A stretch of DNA of 64,000 bases from Apoda limacodes (lineage: Eukaryota; Arthropoda; Insecta; Lepidoptera; Limacodidae), in NCBI GenBank assembly GCA_946406115.1, contig OX291544.1:23205521-23269520 (forward strand), given 5' to 3'. The position numbers and the translations under genes were made by a program. Below the pieces are notes generated by a model. It was given only the letters and a program-made list of their open reading frames with translations, ran no database searches and was not told where the DNA came from. Below, one piece after another: positions 1 to 10,498 of this stretch. How positions within the stretch are numbered: position 1 is the first letter of the stretch; the number at the start of each line of letters is the position of its first letter.

Positions 1-30
1 TAATATTTATTTTTATTTATTTATTTATCC
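1..30. repeat. TTTA-type microsatellite at window edge
   Basis: Short run of TTTAT units at the left edge. From here to about 250 the sequence is AT-rich with CATA/CACA runs, and I see no gene. Confidence 0.7.
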
Positions 31-248
31 ATTACATTTCAACACTTTTCACATCAAAAAAACCTCTATGGGCTTAACTATGGTGTGAGAGTCCACTTAT
101 GACAATTTAATTCATTATTATTCTAAATATATTTATACATATACACATACATACATACAAATATATATCTACATACACACATACACATACAATCTATATG
201 TTAAATACATAATGTCTATTAAAGTACATGCTTGCGATTCTAAACATC

Positions 249-524
249 TTACAAAATACTAGTGAGATATCTTTTTGATTTTCTTTTTAATGATTTCTCA
301 TTCATCACATACATGTTTTGTATTTCACCTGGAACATCATTTATTATTTTTGGTATCAAATATTGAATAGTTCTTTTAACGTATACATTGTTATATTTGG
401 GTTTTACGTAATAATTCAAATAGCTTAGGTTTCTTAAATTTTTTGGACGTTTACGTCCTATTAGATATGTTTGTTTTTTGTTCTCATTAAGCATTGCGAA
501 GTTAAATTTGTTGAGCACGTTCAT
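249..524 (-). pseudogene. possible C-terminal tail of a non-LTR reverse transcriptase ORF
   Basis: Open frame of 91 residues, basic and rich in Asn and Tyr. Its central part (VKRTIQYLIPKIIND followed by VPGEI) resembles the short tail after the reverse transcriptase in insect LINE ORFs, where a Tyr/Ile-rich stretch precedes a 'P-I' motif. No catalytic motif is present, so the assignment rests on general resemblance only. It could equally be a chance ORF in AT-rich DNA. Confidence 0.25.
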
Positions 525-654
525 AACATTTCAATACATGAATTAACCCTTAACATCGTCCTTATATTTATGTTTAATCCTATCTGGAACTATCTGGAAC
601 CTAAATGGAATAAAAATGGTTTTTATTAAAATTTTATAAATAATGTTTTTGATA

Positions 655-1131
655 ATTGTCTCTTTTTTCTATATATATTTCCTATGGTTATAGCTTAAGT
701 ATTCGTTTTCGTAATGAAAAGAAAATTGAAACCTAACCATAAGAAAAAAAAAAATTCAAGTCACCATTCATTTGGTAACGCTGCTATATTTTGGAAAATA
801 ACAAAGTAAAAAAAATATGTTACGTCTTAGATATATTGAAATGTAAAAAAAAATTTGTAAGAAAATAGTACTTAATTTTTAGGGTTCCGTATAAATGCCT
901 CTTTTTTCTATATATATATTTCCTATGGTTATAGTTAAGTATTCGTTTTCGTAATGAAAAGAAAATTGAAACTTAACCATAAGAATAAAAATAAAACAAG
1001 TCACCATTCATTCGGTAACGCTGCTATATTTTGAAAAACAACAAATTAAAAAAAAATATGTTATGTCTTAAATATATTGAAATGTAAAACAATATCTGTA
1101 AGAAAAATAGTACTTTATTTTAGGATTCCGT
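655..1131. repeat. tandem duplication, two units of about 238 bp
   Basis: The segment from about 657 to 896 is repeated almost at once from about 897 to 1131. Both units carry the same order of landmarks: CTCTTTTTTCTATATATA, CCTATGGTTATAG, GTATTCGTTTTCGTAATG, AAGTCACCATTCATT, GGTAACGCTGCTATATTT and a closing GGGTTCCG or GGATTCCG. Differences are point changes and small indels. The closing GG(G/A)TTCCG is the terminal motif of the repeat family seen at 1125-1435, so the duplication may have occurred inside a larger element. Confidence 0.85.
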
Positions 1132-1435
1132 TCCCAAAGGGTAATTAGCGGTACCCTATTACTAAGACTCCGGCTAAATCTCATGAACCGTGATAGTTAG
1201 ACAGTTGAAATTTTCACAGAAGATATATTTCTGTTGCCGCTATAACAACAAATACTAAAAAACAGAATAAAATAAATATTTAAGGGAGCTCCTCGATTTT
1301 GCTCGATATTGATAACGGCAACAGGTAGCCGCCTAAAATATTTACATAATATTTAATTATATAGTTACTTAAAAAATAAATAATTAAATTAAAATAAAAC
1401 AAGAATTTAAGGGGGGCTCCGATACAATGTGATAT
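1125..1435. repeat. GGTTCCG-family dispersed repeat, copy 1
   Basis: Contains the family's typical order: ATTACTAAGACTCCG, ATGAACCGTGATA, ATTTCTGTTGCCGCTATAA, an AATAAATATTTAAGGG block, GGCAACAGG, and a second TTTAAGGGGGGCTCC block. Related copies lie at 18042-18435, 24300-24655 and 38260-38675. No coding sequence was seen. The class is not recognised with certainty. Confidence 0.7.
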
Positions 1436-1439
1436 CCGT

Positions 1440-2112
1440 CCAGATTCCATATTTTGGGACAACATTTTGTTCTGCATAACGGGTTCCATTTCTGCGCTAC
1501 AAATAAACCCTCCCGTTTTCAGATGATTGAAACGACTTCCCATCGGTGAATAATAGTCAAAATCTAAATACTCCCTTGCAAACAACAATCTTTTTTGTTT
1601 AGGGGTATTAGTTAAAAACGGTTTTTAAGCTGGCTTTCTATGATGCAATCCTTTAATATGCAGAGCTCGACGAACAGTGTGTATAGATGTATCAAACATG
1701 TTCCCAAACACAGCAGTCGGTATGAAACCAACCATAAATCTTCTTTGAGCCGCATCAATGTGCCGCGAGAGTCCACTTTGAGGCCGAGTTGATAAATTCC
1801 CCTCCTCTTGGTTGCGTGAGACCTAAAATCCAAATAGCCTCTAAAATCCAAACAGCCAGATTAAAATAACATTTTTCAAACTACTGAATTATATTTTCAA
1901 TTTTTTTTAGATAATTACTTACAAAAAAGTGTGGTATTAAAAAATTTTGATATATCATAAACATCAAATAAAATACTTACGGTAAAACCAGTCTCATTGC
2001 AAATTTGAGATATATTGTAACCCAAATTATATAGTTCTATAATACGCATCCTCTCTTGAATATTAATATTGGCTTGCATATTATTTTTAGCAAAGAAATT
2101 TAATAAAAACAC
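1440..2112 (-). pseudogene. degraded Tc1-like transposase
   Basis: At 1960-2112 the minus strand encodes a helix-turn-helix stretch (INIQERMRIIELYNLGYN then ISQICNETGFT) like the N-terminal DNA-binding domain of Tc1-type transposases. At about 1440-1640, in another frame, it encodes KPFLTNTPKQKRLLFAREYL, the typical linker before the first catalytic Asp. The frame in between is broken. The catalytic DDE core is missing, cut off by the GGTTCCG repeat on the left. Non-functional remnant. Confidence 0.55.
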
Positions 2113-2310
2113 TAAACAACCTTATCAACACAAGCACCTACAGTAACACATCCACAACGACAAAAAAATGGCTACCTAAGTATGAACGCATCTAACTTAA
2201 TAGCTAAATGAAAACACCAAACAACCTTGTATGCACATACCTCCAGAAACAAAATATCGGCAACGAACGACGAAAATAAAATGTCTACCTACGTAGATAG
2301 CTATTAGAAC
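2105..2310. repeat. two imperfect tandem units of about 105 bp
   Basis: AAAACACTAAACAACCTT (about 2105) is repeated as AAAACACCAAACAACCTT (about 2211). Both are followed by a cytosine-rich CACCTACAG/CACATACCTCCAG segment, an ACGAC(A/G)AAAA stretch and a GGCTACCTA/GTCTACCTA box. The repeat adjoins the 5' side of the Tc1-like remnant and may be its terminal or sub-terminal repeat. Confidence 0.6.
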
Positions 2311-2379
2311 ATTAAGAAGAAATTGGTCTAAGCTAACTGAACAGAATATTCATAATTTGTAAGATGTAACAAAAAAAAA

Positions 2380-2475
2380 GAAAGGGATAAGGTGACATTC
2401 GAATCCACATCCTGTATTGCACTGAGTACACGTATTAAGATCTGATACGTCTATCCACTAGGCTACGGATACAAA
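2380..2475 (-). mobile_element. tRNA-derived SINE head
   Basis: Read on the minus strand, TAGCCTAGTGGATAGACG matches an RNA polymerase III A box, and GTGGATTCGAATGTC about 50 nt downstream matches a B box (GGTTCGAATCC type). The spacing fits a tRNA-related SINE head. It cannot fold as a full tRNA, so a tRNA gene is not claimed. Confidence 0.55.
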
Positions 2476-3054
2476 AATTTTCTTTGTGAAATTATTACAT
2501 ACAATATGAAATGAAACTAATATTACTTAGGTTCTACAAGACAATTACTTTATTTTTTTAAGTGTGTGAGTGAATGAATGCGCTTGCCTTTCTATTTTGT
2601 TTTGAAATTCTATATGCAGTTCTGCAACTGACCTTACATACAGGAACCAAGTCGCGGCGGAGTGCTAGTAAGATACAAGTGACCTGCCCCAAATTTGCTT
2701 TGTTTTCTTCAGACCATATACAGATCTACCATTATCTCATACATTTTAATATTGTAAAGTAGAGCAAACTCGGTCATACTCTAAGGTAGTTATTATGGCC
2801 AGGTCTCTACATTGAATTATTAAAAAGGACTTTATTTAAACTAACTTGTGTAACCATCATCCCAAATGTGGTCAAACTGACTTTCTCTGTATTATTCTTG
2901 GCGAGCGCGAGAGCGCCCGAAGCAAAGAAGTACGTGAGTAATAACGCCATCCACGTGTACACACCAAACGGAAGAAGCGGTAAGTACCAACTGGCCAGGA
3001 TCCTGATGAATAACAAGTTTTCATTTTAACACTTTCTATTGTGACTTTATAACA

Positions 3055-3375
3055 ACAAGTTAGGACCGTCTTAGAGGTATTAAATCCTTAATGAAGACAT
3101 CCAGAAGAGAACTAACGTCACCAACATACATCGCGTGAACAGCAAGCTGGCGTGGCGTTGGTCTTTGAACTAGAAAAGTATTCTAATACCGCACGGCCTA
3201 GGACGCCCTCAATCCCGCGCGATGGATCAATTACCTACCTTAAAAGTCAGTGGCTGCTGGATGCGAAAAGGTAAATAACCTGGATAAATAGCGCGCCACG
3301 CCTTATGGAAAAGCTTTATAACTAGTGAACCTGGATCTGTATTAGCTTAAACTATAATAAATAATGATGATAATA
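3055..3375 (+). pseudogene. RTE-type non-LTR element, degraded 3' end
   Basis: The plus strand carries recognisable but broken pieces of the C-terminal tail of lepidopteran RTE ORFs. Around 3145-3165 there is KLAWRWS, the 'LKWRWAGH' position. Around 3195-3290 follow an RPRTPS/R-D-G stretch and W-x-L-D-A-K, the 'RWxDDI...DWMRKAQDR' position. It closes with GCGCGCCACGCCTTATGG ('RWRAMGE'). It is followed by a TGATAATAA-type 3' simple repeat at about 3355-3378, as RTE elements have. The frame has stops. Confidence 0.55.
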
Positions 3376-6300
3376 ATACCAACATGTAACAAAAAAATTC
3401 TTAAAATTATTCAGTGTCTTTTAAAGGTGTCATTTATAACATACTTACTAAGGACATTTATTTAGAGCACCGTCACAATGACTCTTCGTATAAGAAGGGA
3501 CTGAAATCATTTTTTTTTAAATAAAACATATAAAAGAATACTTTGAACTTTAGTACTATTATTGTATTTTACAATTGCATGGCGAGACCACTTGCTGCCA
3601 TATGCTGCGCCGAGCGGGGGCGTGGGATATTAATTTTTGGCTGTATGGGAGCGTGATTTGCGATTAACTTTGCGAACCCCTGATTTAGAGAATCGTTAGT
3701 AATTTGGGCCATTTCAACTTGCCTAAAATAGTTTACAATAATTTTTTTCGTATTGAGTACAAAATTATGCTTTTCTTACCCGAGGAAAAAAGCTAGTTTC
3801 GACGTGAGACAAAGGCAAACGTCGGAAGCTTTTATTCCTGAGGTAAGAAAAGCCATACTTTTCTTCTATACATTCAACAGAAAGTTCCATTACTCTATTT
3901 CGAAAATCTAACTTTCTGGGCCCCGGTGCGAAATATCTCACAGGTCAGTACAAACAATTGGTTGATAAATCATTTCGTGTTCAATGTAAGTAGTTACATA
4001 AGTAACTAAATTTCAGTCGGTGCCTTAAGCTAGTTTAGGAGCTTACTCGGAATCTTTTTGCAATTTGTGTTAACATAACCTTACTTTACTTTATGTTCAC
4101 TTTTTCTATTGATTAGCACACAAATCATTGAAATATTTACCTGATTCGATTTATTGTCACATACTTTAACTGGTTTTCCGATCACGGCACAGATCAAACT
4201 CAAAATTTAAAAATTGCAATGAGAAATAAACTGCATATTTATGTATATGTTGCATAGGCTAACAAAGTGCCTAACAAATGACTATGACTAAACAGCCCAT
4301 TTCTTTCAGTGGTGTTTTATTAATGACAAGATTAATTTTTCTCTATAAATGCTTTATAGTTAGTTAGTAAATTATGTTCTATTTTTTAAAGGAAAAACTT
4401 AATCGTAAAATTTACCTATAACCCGTCGACTTTATGTTCTGCATAAGGTTATAATTTTTAAGTGTTATAGTGATAGTGAAAATGCAGATTATTTTTTGTA
4501 AGTGATAGGAGGATCATTCCTAACTCCTCAGTATCACTCTATGTTGGCGAGGCACAAGGTGGTGGTCGGGTGCTTTAGCGACCATCTTGTAAAATAAGTT
4601 TTGTTTTATATATCCTGAACGCTTGGTCGGCCGTGAAAAACGCAAGATTTTTTTTTTTTTATTAACCGTCTTTTTGCTATGCTACAAAATAAATCTGTAA
4701 AATCAATGTTTATGCGAGTTTTGGAGAGTCAAAAACAGGATCAATAAATCAAACACAATCTCCCTAATTCAAGGGAGTCAAAAAATTGTTAAAATTGTCT
4801 TAATTCCTTGCACTTTTTAATCTAATGACAACATATAGTGGCGAACAGCGTTCGCATCATAATATTATCAAAAAAAAAAATTACTGCAAATCCGAAAACA
4901 TGCCAAATCCAAGCAATAAGTTCAGAAACACAATTAATAAAGTAAAAATCCAACTACAAGGTACGAAACACAAGTAACGAATGGGCTAAATGAGCTCAAG
5001 ATTTGATTTGTCTGTAGTGTTGCCAGACTGCTAACCTTATTACCATAAATAACAACATTTTCCATACACATTTTATTGTTATATTGTTAAATAAAAAGCC
5101 TTAACAATATATTGGCTATTTATAGCTAAAGAAGTCGTTAGTTTTTACGTTGATGCATCTAATGTTTTGTCCCATCCGCTATCTAAATAAATTCCTGATC
5201 GTCAATTTTACCTAACTCAAAAATGTTATCCATCTTGCTATAATAAAGCCATAAGCGCAGCATTAGTTATCAATCAGATGTTTTTAGATTAAAAGTTGTA
5301 TTTGAACACAAAGATTTCCGTCGAGTTGAGGGAGCAAAAAAAAATTTCCATTAACAATAACAAAATTTTAACAACAAAAATGTGTACCGAAAATCATGTT
5401 TTGTGTAATGTTTCGGTGAAACATTAGCAGGAGATCCGACTTAATATATTTAAAATAAATGTGTTCTTTTTGCTAAACTTAACATGTCAAAATAATCATT
5501 GTTACGAAATGCAAGTTTATCAAAGACATTAAATCAAGATAATCATTGAAAAGCAATCGAATCCCAAAGTCAAAATCGAACGAAACACATCATTGAATAG
5601 AATGAAGAACTGCTGTTAAAAAATAGCATTTATTCAATTAATGAAAAATGTTTGAGAACCTTCAATGTTACGTAACCTATGGACACGGGTCAAGGTCATT
5701 TTGTTTACTCGAATTGCAAAAAGATTCCGAGTCTGGTTTTACTTCCTGAATAATTTTCTTATTGCATCGGTTAAATTTTATGTTAAAAATGTTTGTTGTG
5801 CCCAACCTGAATTGCTGCTCGAATAAGAAAACAAAAATTTTGTAATTTTAAAATCAATCAACCCTTACTTCAATACCCTTAGAAATGATATATTTTTTCA
5901 AAACTTTAATGAAACCAACTATAACAATAAAAAAGTATTATCAGAATTGAACTACGATTTGTAAAAAGTTATGCGTGTTTAATTGGTCATACAAAAACAA
6001 AAATAATGAAATATACGCGTCGACATAAGAACCTACTTTTGTTTTCGTCGGCTAAAAAAAGGACCTTACACATTATAGTATACCTACGTATATCAGGTAG
6101 GTATACCTACAACGTACCTAGGTGCCGGTGCTAGGCAAGTTACGGCGGTACGAACGTGAGGAGCAGTGTAATCCAGAGCCCAATATTGCTCATACCAAGA
6201 ATACAGTGCAGCTGAAAATATAAAGGTACACATGTACTTATTTAGGGTCCAATCTAACAAATATCAACATCAATATCAACTGCCAAAAAACGGCCGAGTG

Positions 6301-6720
6301 CGCGTCGAACAGGTAGTTTGAATTGGTTCTCGTAAAATGAGGATTACTAAACATATTATCTAAATAAAGATTTATTTTTGTTTAAAATTTTATTTTTTAA
6401 AGTATTAAAGAGCTTTATTATTAATTTTTCCAGATTTTTAGAAGTAAGAGGGGAATAGGACACTTTTTTTTTAACTTTGGTAGCTAATAAACTTGCACAC
6501 TATGCATGACGGAGAGAAATTGTTACTTACTAAAAATAATTTTGAAGATTTATCCAACAACACCCTACTACAAAAAACTTGAAAACAGTTTATAGTATGA
6601 AAGTTGTAAATTATTTTAATAGGATAGGCACATGGATCTAGCTCACCATATTCAAAGTAAGGGATGAAACATTTTATTTTTGCGCAACGCTTTTTACTAT
6701 AAGCAAAGATTATATGTATA
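3376..6720. other. no gene seen; AT-rich intergenic or intron sequence
   Basis: No open frame of note and no recognised coding similarity. It holds a short hairpin (3766-3855), a small inverted motif around AGTGATAGGAGGA (about 4500-4541), nested TACCTACGTA/GTAGGTATAC palindromes at about 6080-6120, and one degenerate copy of the GTGCGAGTC-type module at about 6290. If the IR gene to the right continues, its remaining exons would lie in or beyond this stretch, but I could not find them. Confidence 0.5.
3766..3855. repeat. 90-nt hairpin
   Basis: The left arm GCTTTTCTTACCCGAGG with AAAAAAGCT pairs with the right arm AGCTTTTATTCCTGAGG with TAAGAAAAGC. The outer and inner parts (TTCGACG/CGTCGG) extend the stem to about 38 positions with a few mismatches. 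It has the size of a microRNA precursor or a tiny foldback element. Nothing decides between these. Confidence 0.6.
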
Positions 6721-6727
6721 AAACTAT

Positions 6728-6732
6728 ACTAG

Positions 6733-6759
<27 letters not shown>
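6728..6759. repeat. (TA)n microsatellite
   Basis: Uninterrupted alternating TA tract beside the downstream half of the LINE remnant. Confidence 0.85.
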
Positions 6760-6763
<4 letters not shown>

Positions 6764-6820
6764 CTTAATATTTTCAAAACTACATTAAGAGAGCATTGTT
6801 TATCTCTATGAATATATATA

Positions 6821-7389
6821 CACACCGGCACAATTAGCGGAACACAAAAAAAGGATTTGAACGAATGGCAGCAGGTTCTCTTTACTGATGAGTGCAGAGT
6901 TCTTTTAAAACAGATCGATGGGAGACAGTGAATATGGAGATGCAAAGGAGAACGCCACATACAGTCTAATTTTGAACACACAGTGGCTTATGGTGGCGGC
7001 TCGATTATGGTTTGGGGAGGGATATGTTTGGGAGCTCGCACGGAGTTAGTGATAGTCACAGGAGGGACCATGACAGCAGATCGATACATCAGAGACATTT
7101 TAGAAGAACATGTTGTACCATTTGCCCCATTTATTGGTGACGACTTTATTCTAATGCAAGAAATTGCTCGTGCTCATAGTGCACAATCGGTACAGGCATA
7201 TCTGAGCCACGTAGGTATACCGGTGATGCAGTGGCCAGCAAATTCCCCCGATATGAATCCGATAGAGCATGTCTGGGACTTGCTAAAAAGAAGGGTTAAA
7301 TCCAGAATGTCTAATTATATTTTCGTCAAATATATGCGTTATTATCTCATAGTCTCACTTTTCTTTCTGTTCCGCTAATTGTGCCGGTG
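6821..7389 (+). mobile_element. Tc1-like deletion derivative, copy A (TIRs plus partial transposase)
   Basis: Terminal inverted repeats CACACCGGCACAATTAGC at the left and GCTAATTGTGCCGGTG at the right are flanked by TA, the Tc1/mariner target. Between them only the C-terminal part of a DDE transposase remains (6847-7378). It starts near 'W-Q-Q-V-L-F-T-D-E-C' (first catalytic Asp, with upstream frame damage), then VWGGICLGART, then the second-Asp position. It ends with NSPDMNPIEHVWD, which carries the third acidic residue. The second catalytic residue is lost: the copy reads LMQEIARAH where copy B at 34682 reads LMQDNARAH. A segment near the C-terminus is also rearranged. The whole N-terminal DNA-binding half is absent, exactly as in copy B. 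It is inserted in a LINE remnant. Confidence 0.88.
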
Positions 7390-7392
7390 TAT

Positions 7393-7965
7393 ATATATAT
7401 ATTTATCTTATTAGGTGTAATAAGATAATAAAACTGAGTGTTATATGCTGGTATTTCAATAAGTGAGGTAGTATGCGATCTAAGAGGTATGTCTTTAGGA
7501 AATAGAAAATAAAAACAATCTTTGAGATACAGATGGGAGGAGGAAGTGTAAAGGATATTATAAACACAGTAACGTATGTGCATATTACGCCGAAGTCGGA
7601 TAGGAAGCCAATTTAGCTTAGACCTAACACAGAAAACGTGATCAAATTTACGAAGGTCAAAGATAAATCAAATACACAAGTTTTGTAGACGTTCTAATTC
7701 GTCTAAATGTTCTTCATTGGCATTTAGGTAACAAGTGTCAGCGTAGTCTACAATAGGGAGCAATAAGGATTGGGCAAGAGTAACTTTTGTATCAAATGGA
7801 AGAAAATTATGTAAGCGTTTGAGGCAATGATATCTACCTTTCGACTTATGTCGTTAATATGGTTAGACCAGGATAAGTGGCTATCAAAGATCACCCCTAG
7901 ATTATCACAAATAATTCTTATTTTACGAAATCCTAACTTAATGACTGTAGGACGTGTACGTGTAG
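7393..7965 (-). pseudogene. non-LTR (LINE) reverse transcriptase C-terminal remnant
   Basis: Across shifting minus-strand frames the sequence gives F-D-S-H-L-S-W-S-N-H-I-N-D-I, then a 'Q-S-L-L-L-P-I-V-D-Y-A-D' block, W-L-P-I-R-L-R-R-N and KDIPLRSHTTSLIEIPAYN. This is the order of the region after the catalytic core of jockey-like LINE ORFs. Several frameshifts break it. The Tc1 derivative at 6821-7389 is inserted at its 3' side, and similar sequence seems to resume left of 6820. It lies inside or beside the IR gene's downstream intron. Confidence 0.65.
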
Positions 7966-8002
7966 GACATGTACTTGATCGGTATTTCTTTTAAATACGT
8001 AC

Positions 8003-9385
8003 CCAATCCAACATCAGCTCGATCTTCAAGCACGTCACCCATAATGCCCACACCTGTTAAATTTTCATAAATTTCGCCCCATTGGTGTTTGTCGCCTCTA
8101 ACTATTTCAATTGAACAATTAACCCATCTGTTTGAAATTAAAAAAATTATGATTGTTTAGCATTTTATTATTACTTTTTTGAAAATTTCCATACTGTCAA
8201 CCTTCTATAGGCAGTATCAATTACTTTGTACACATAATAATACGCCTGGGTAAGGAGGTTTACCTGTTTCCCTATCCATATAATAATGGAAACGCTTGCC
8301 ATTACTGACTCAAAAACTGAAAAGGAAGAAAAGAAATCCACCTAAGAGCTGAGGTTGATAATTAAATTTTTTTGTGTATAGTACCTATCTATCTATGTCT
8401 CTTGAAATTTGTTGAAGACACCAAAAACAATGCCTAAAACATCTTGCATGCTGAATGCATGGGCAAGCAGAGATAGCTTCTGGCTCTTGCCATCTTCGAT
8501 TGACCGTCAGCTATCTGTTACTTTTAAGACAGTATAGAAAAGGTAACGAATAATTTACACGTCATTTGCTTACCTTTCATTTACACTTACGGTGTTCAAA
8601 GACCATTATACCCATCAGATGGAAACAAAATCACAAGACACGCTCCCTATAACTCTTACAAAAAAATATAAACAGATCCATTACCTACAAAACTCGGCAA
8701 CAAGTCTTATTTCAATGCCATCTTGAGTGGAAGGTGCTATATTTTTATCAAGATCTAAAACAATGAACGGCTTGTAATTAATGCATGCTAATTTCAAGGT
8801 TTTGCCACGTAAATTTGAGAGATCGTGAGGAAACAAATTCAGATTTGTAGTGAATTCTGCTGTGCAAGAGTTCCAACTATCTAAATAAACCATTTTATTA
8901 ATATCTATGCCATCTCCCTCGAAATTGTGTGTAATTAGATCATAATAAACGCATTCTGGATCTTTTTGCGCTGATGGTGTAACTATAAGCACATTGGCCA
9001 CAAATTTTAGCTCTTTTATTGTCAAAACGTTTAAATACTTGAATCTCTCATCAGGGGTGTCATCTAAATGTGGTATGAATATAATCTTTCGATCACTTCT
9101 CCTTGTATTTCCTATGTGATTTACTCTTTCAAAAGCTGTCATAAATATATGAGGTTCATTTTGTTGAACAATGTAATCTGAGCATCCTTTTTCAGAAGCT
9201 TCCAGTAGTTTCCACACCAAATCTTCGGTTCCGTTTGAATTTATATACATAAAAGGTACAGTAAAGTTTATATCCAATCCAGCTTCAGAAACTATAGTAA
9301 GGCAATAGGTGGTTGATAAATATCTCTTAAATAAAATATGCAGTAAAATTTGCAGAGGCGAAACACAAGTCGGTGTAGTTAACAT
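8003..9385 (-). CDS. ionotropic receptor (IR) chemoreceptor, partial, two exons
   Basis: Exon A runs 9385 to 8685 and ends at a GTAATG donor. Exon B runs 8127 to 8003, after a TTTCAAACAG acceptor, and ends at a GTACGT donor. The join restores ...VAEFCR-WVNCSIEIV... in frame. The first ~200 residues look like the extracellular N-terminal part of insect IRs. NLRGKTLKLACINYKPFIVL begins the S1 ligand-binding lobe. GVGIMGDVLEDRADVGLG is the characteristic IR segment before the first membrane helix. These proteins are variant glutamate-receptor ion channels used for smell and taste. The membrane segments and S2 lobe are missing and should lie further left or outside the window. The start at 9385 is the first ATG of the open frame; an upstream exon cannot be excluded. 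The subfamily (for example IR75 or IR7d) cannot be decided here. The intron between the exons holds no recognised gene. Confidence 0.75.
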
Positions 9386-9427
9386 TGTGGACTTACTGAA
9401 AGGTGAATTGTCACAAACGATACTTAC

Positions 9428-9560
9428 AACAAATAGTTTTAGGATCCTTGGTAATAATATTAAAACCTTCTCGCGAAGACTTTGTTAGAGGCTGAATATA
9501 TAACGCATATCGCTTGCTCACATGTTGAAAACATTCCGAGTTGTCTGAATATTTAGGATT
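9428..9560 (-). CDS. orphan coding exon of unknown gene
   Basis: A 133-nt open segment lies between a good acceptor (CTTCTTTATCGTTGCAG) and a consensus GTAAGT donor. It encodes about 44 residues, including KRYALYIQPLTKSSREGF and NIITKDPKTIC. An ATG 24 nt upstream (9584) in the same frame could alternatively make this a first exon. It cannot be joined to the IR exon at 9385: the next acceptor is only 32 nt away and that join hits a stop. It may belong to another minus-strand gene or to a distal exon. I do not recognise the protein. Confidence 0.35.
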
Positions 9561-9773
9561 CTGCAACGATAAAGAAGTAGGCATTTCACTTGTTCTAAAA
9601 CGAAGTTATAGCGTCAATACAAATTATATACACTGATGAATGATTTCATTGTACAAAAACAATAATATTACTTCATTTTCCAGCGAAGGTAAATACAGAC
9701 AGATAAATACAGTTAAGCAGAATTTAGTTAAAGGAAGTATACTATTATCAATACCATATTAATAATACTATAA

Positions 9774-10165
9774 ATATTAGAAAACTTATACAAAGTACTG
9801 ACAATTGAGCACAGATGGTGATGATGGATAATGTGACTGCGGAAAATACTGATAGATTCTGTAAAGAATTATAAACTGAGATGATAGATAGCATCAAGGC
9901 ACCGAAACCGGGAAATCCCAATGTATCCTATGCCTTATACTTTTGAGATTTTCGTTAAATAGTCGTCAAGTACTAATATTAGAAAACTTATACTAAGTAC
10001 TGACAACTGAGCAAATGGTGATGACTGATGATGGATGATATGGAAAATACTGATAGATTTTTTAAAGAATGATAAACCGAAGTGATAGAAAGCGCAATGT
10101 ACCGAAACCGGGAAATTCCAATGTATCCGCCTAATACTTCTGAGATTTTCGTTAAATAGTCTATT
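9774..10165. repeat. tandem duplication, two units of about 190-200 bp
   Basis: The units share ATTAGAAAACTTATAC, AAGTACTGACAA(T/C)TGAGC, GATGATGGAT, AAAATACTGATAGATT, ACCGAAACCGGGAAAT and TGAGATTTTCGTTAAATAG in the same order. The first copy starts near 9774 and the second near 9977. No coding potential was seen. Confidence 0.85.
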
Positions 10166-10203
10166 GCTTTATTACAAAAAGAATGTTTCTAAAATTAAGC
10201 AAA

Positions 10204-10498
10204 TCCTACTTATATAATAAATGTGAAAGTTTATTTATCTGGATTGATGTTTGTTACCCAATCACGCTTCAACCACTCGACGGATCGGGATACAACTTGG
10301 TTCACATATAGGTTTAGTCTCGGATTATGACATAGGCTATTCTTCATCCCGTAAAATTCAAAAGTTTACTCAGGAGTAATTTATTGAACAAACTAAAGCT
10401 GCAGCTATAGCTTGCTATAATAAACTTCTTTAGTATAAGAAGTTGCCGGAAGAATCTTATGCCGATTTAGGGCGTGCGGAGCCGCTGGCAAAGTCTAG
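10204..10498 (+). mobile_element. short non-autonomous Helitron, family B
   Basis: Begins TCCTACTTATATAATAAA directly after an A and ends GGCAAAGTCTAG directly before a T. This is the TC...CTAG structure and A/T insertion point of Helitrons. It is 295 bp with no coding sequence. The inner part shares GATGTTTGT, CAATCACGCTT and TATAGCTTGCTATA with the copy at 30825-31134. Confidence 0.85.

Noticed and set aside
2786..3027. Plus-strand frame with a secreted-protein look (SVLFLASARAPEAKKYV)
   Set aside because: No ATG in the frame and the segment adjoins an RTE remnant; a signal peptide cannot be defended.
9386..9427. Splicing the orphan exon (9428-9560) to the IR exon
   Set aside because: The intervening sequence is only 32 nt and the joined frame meets a stop after five codons.
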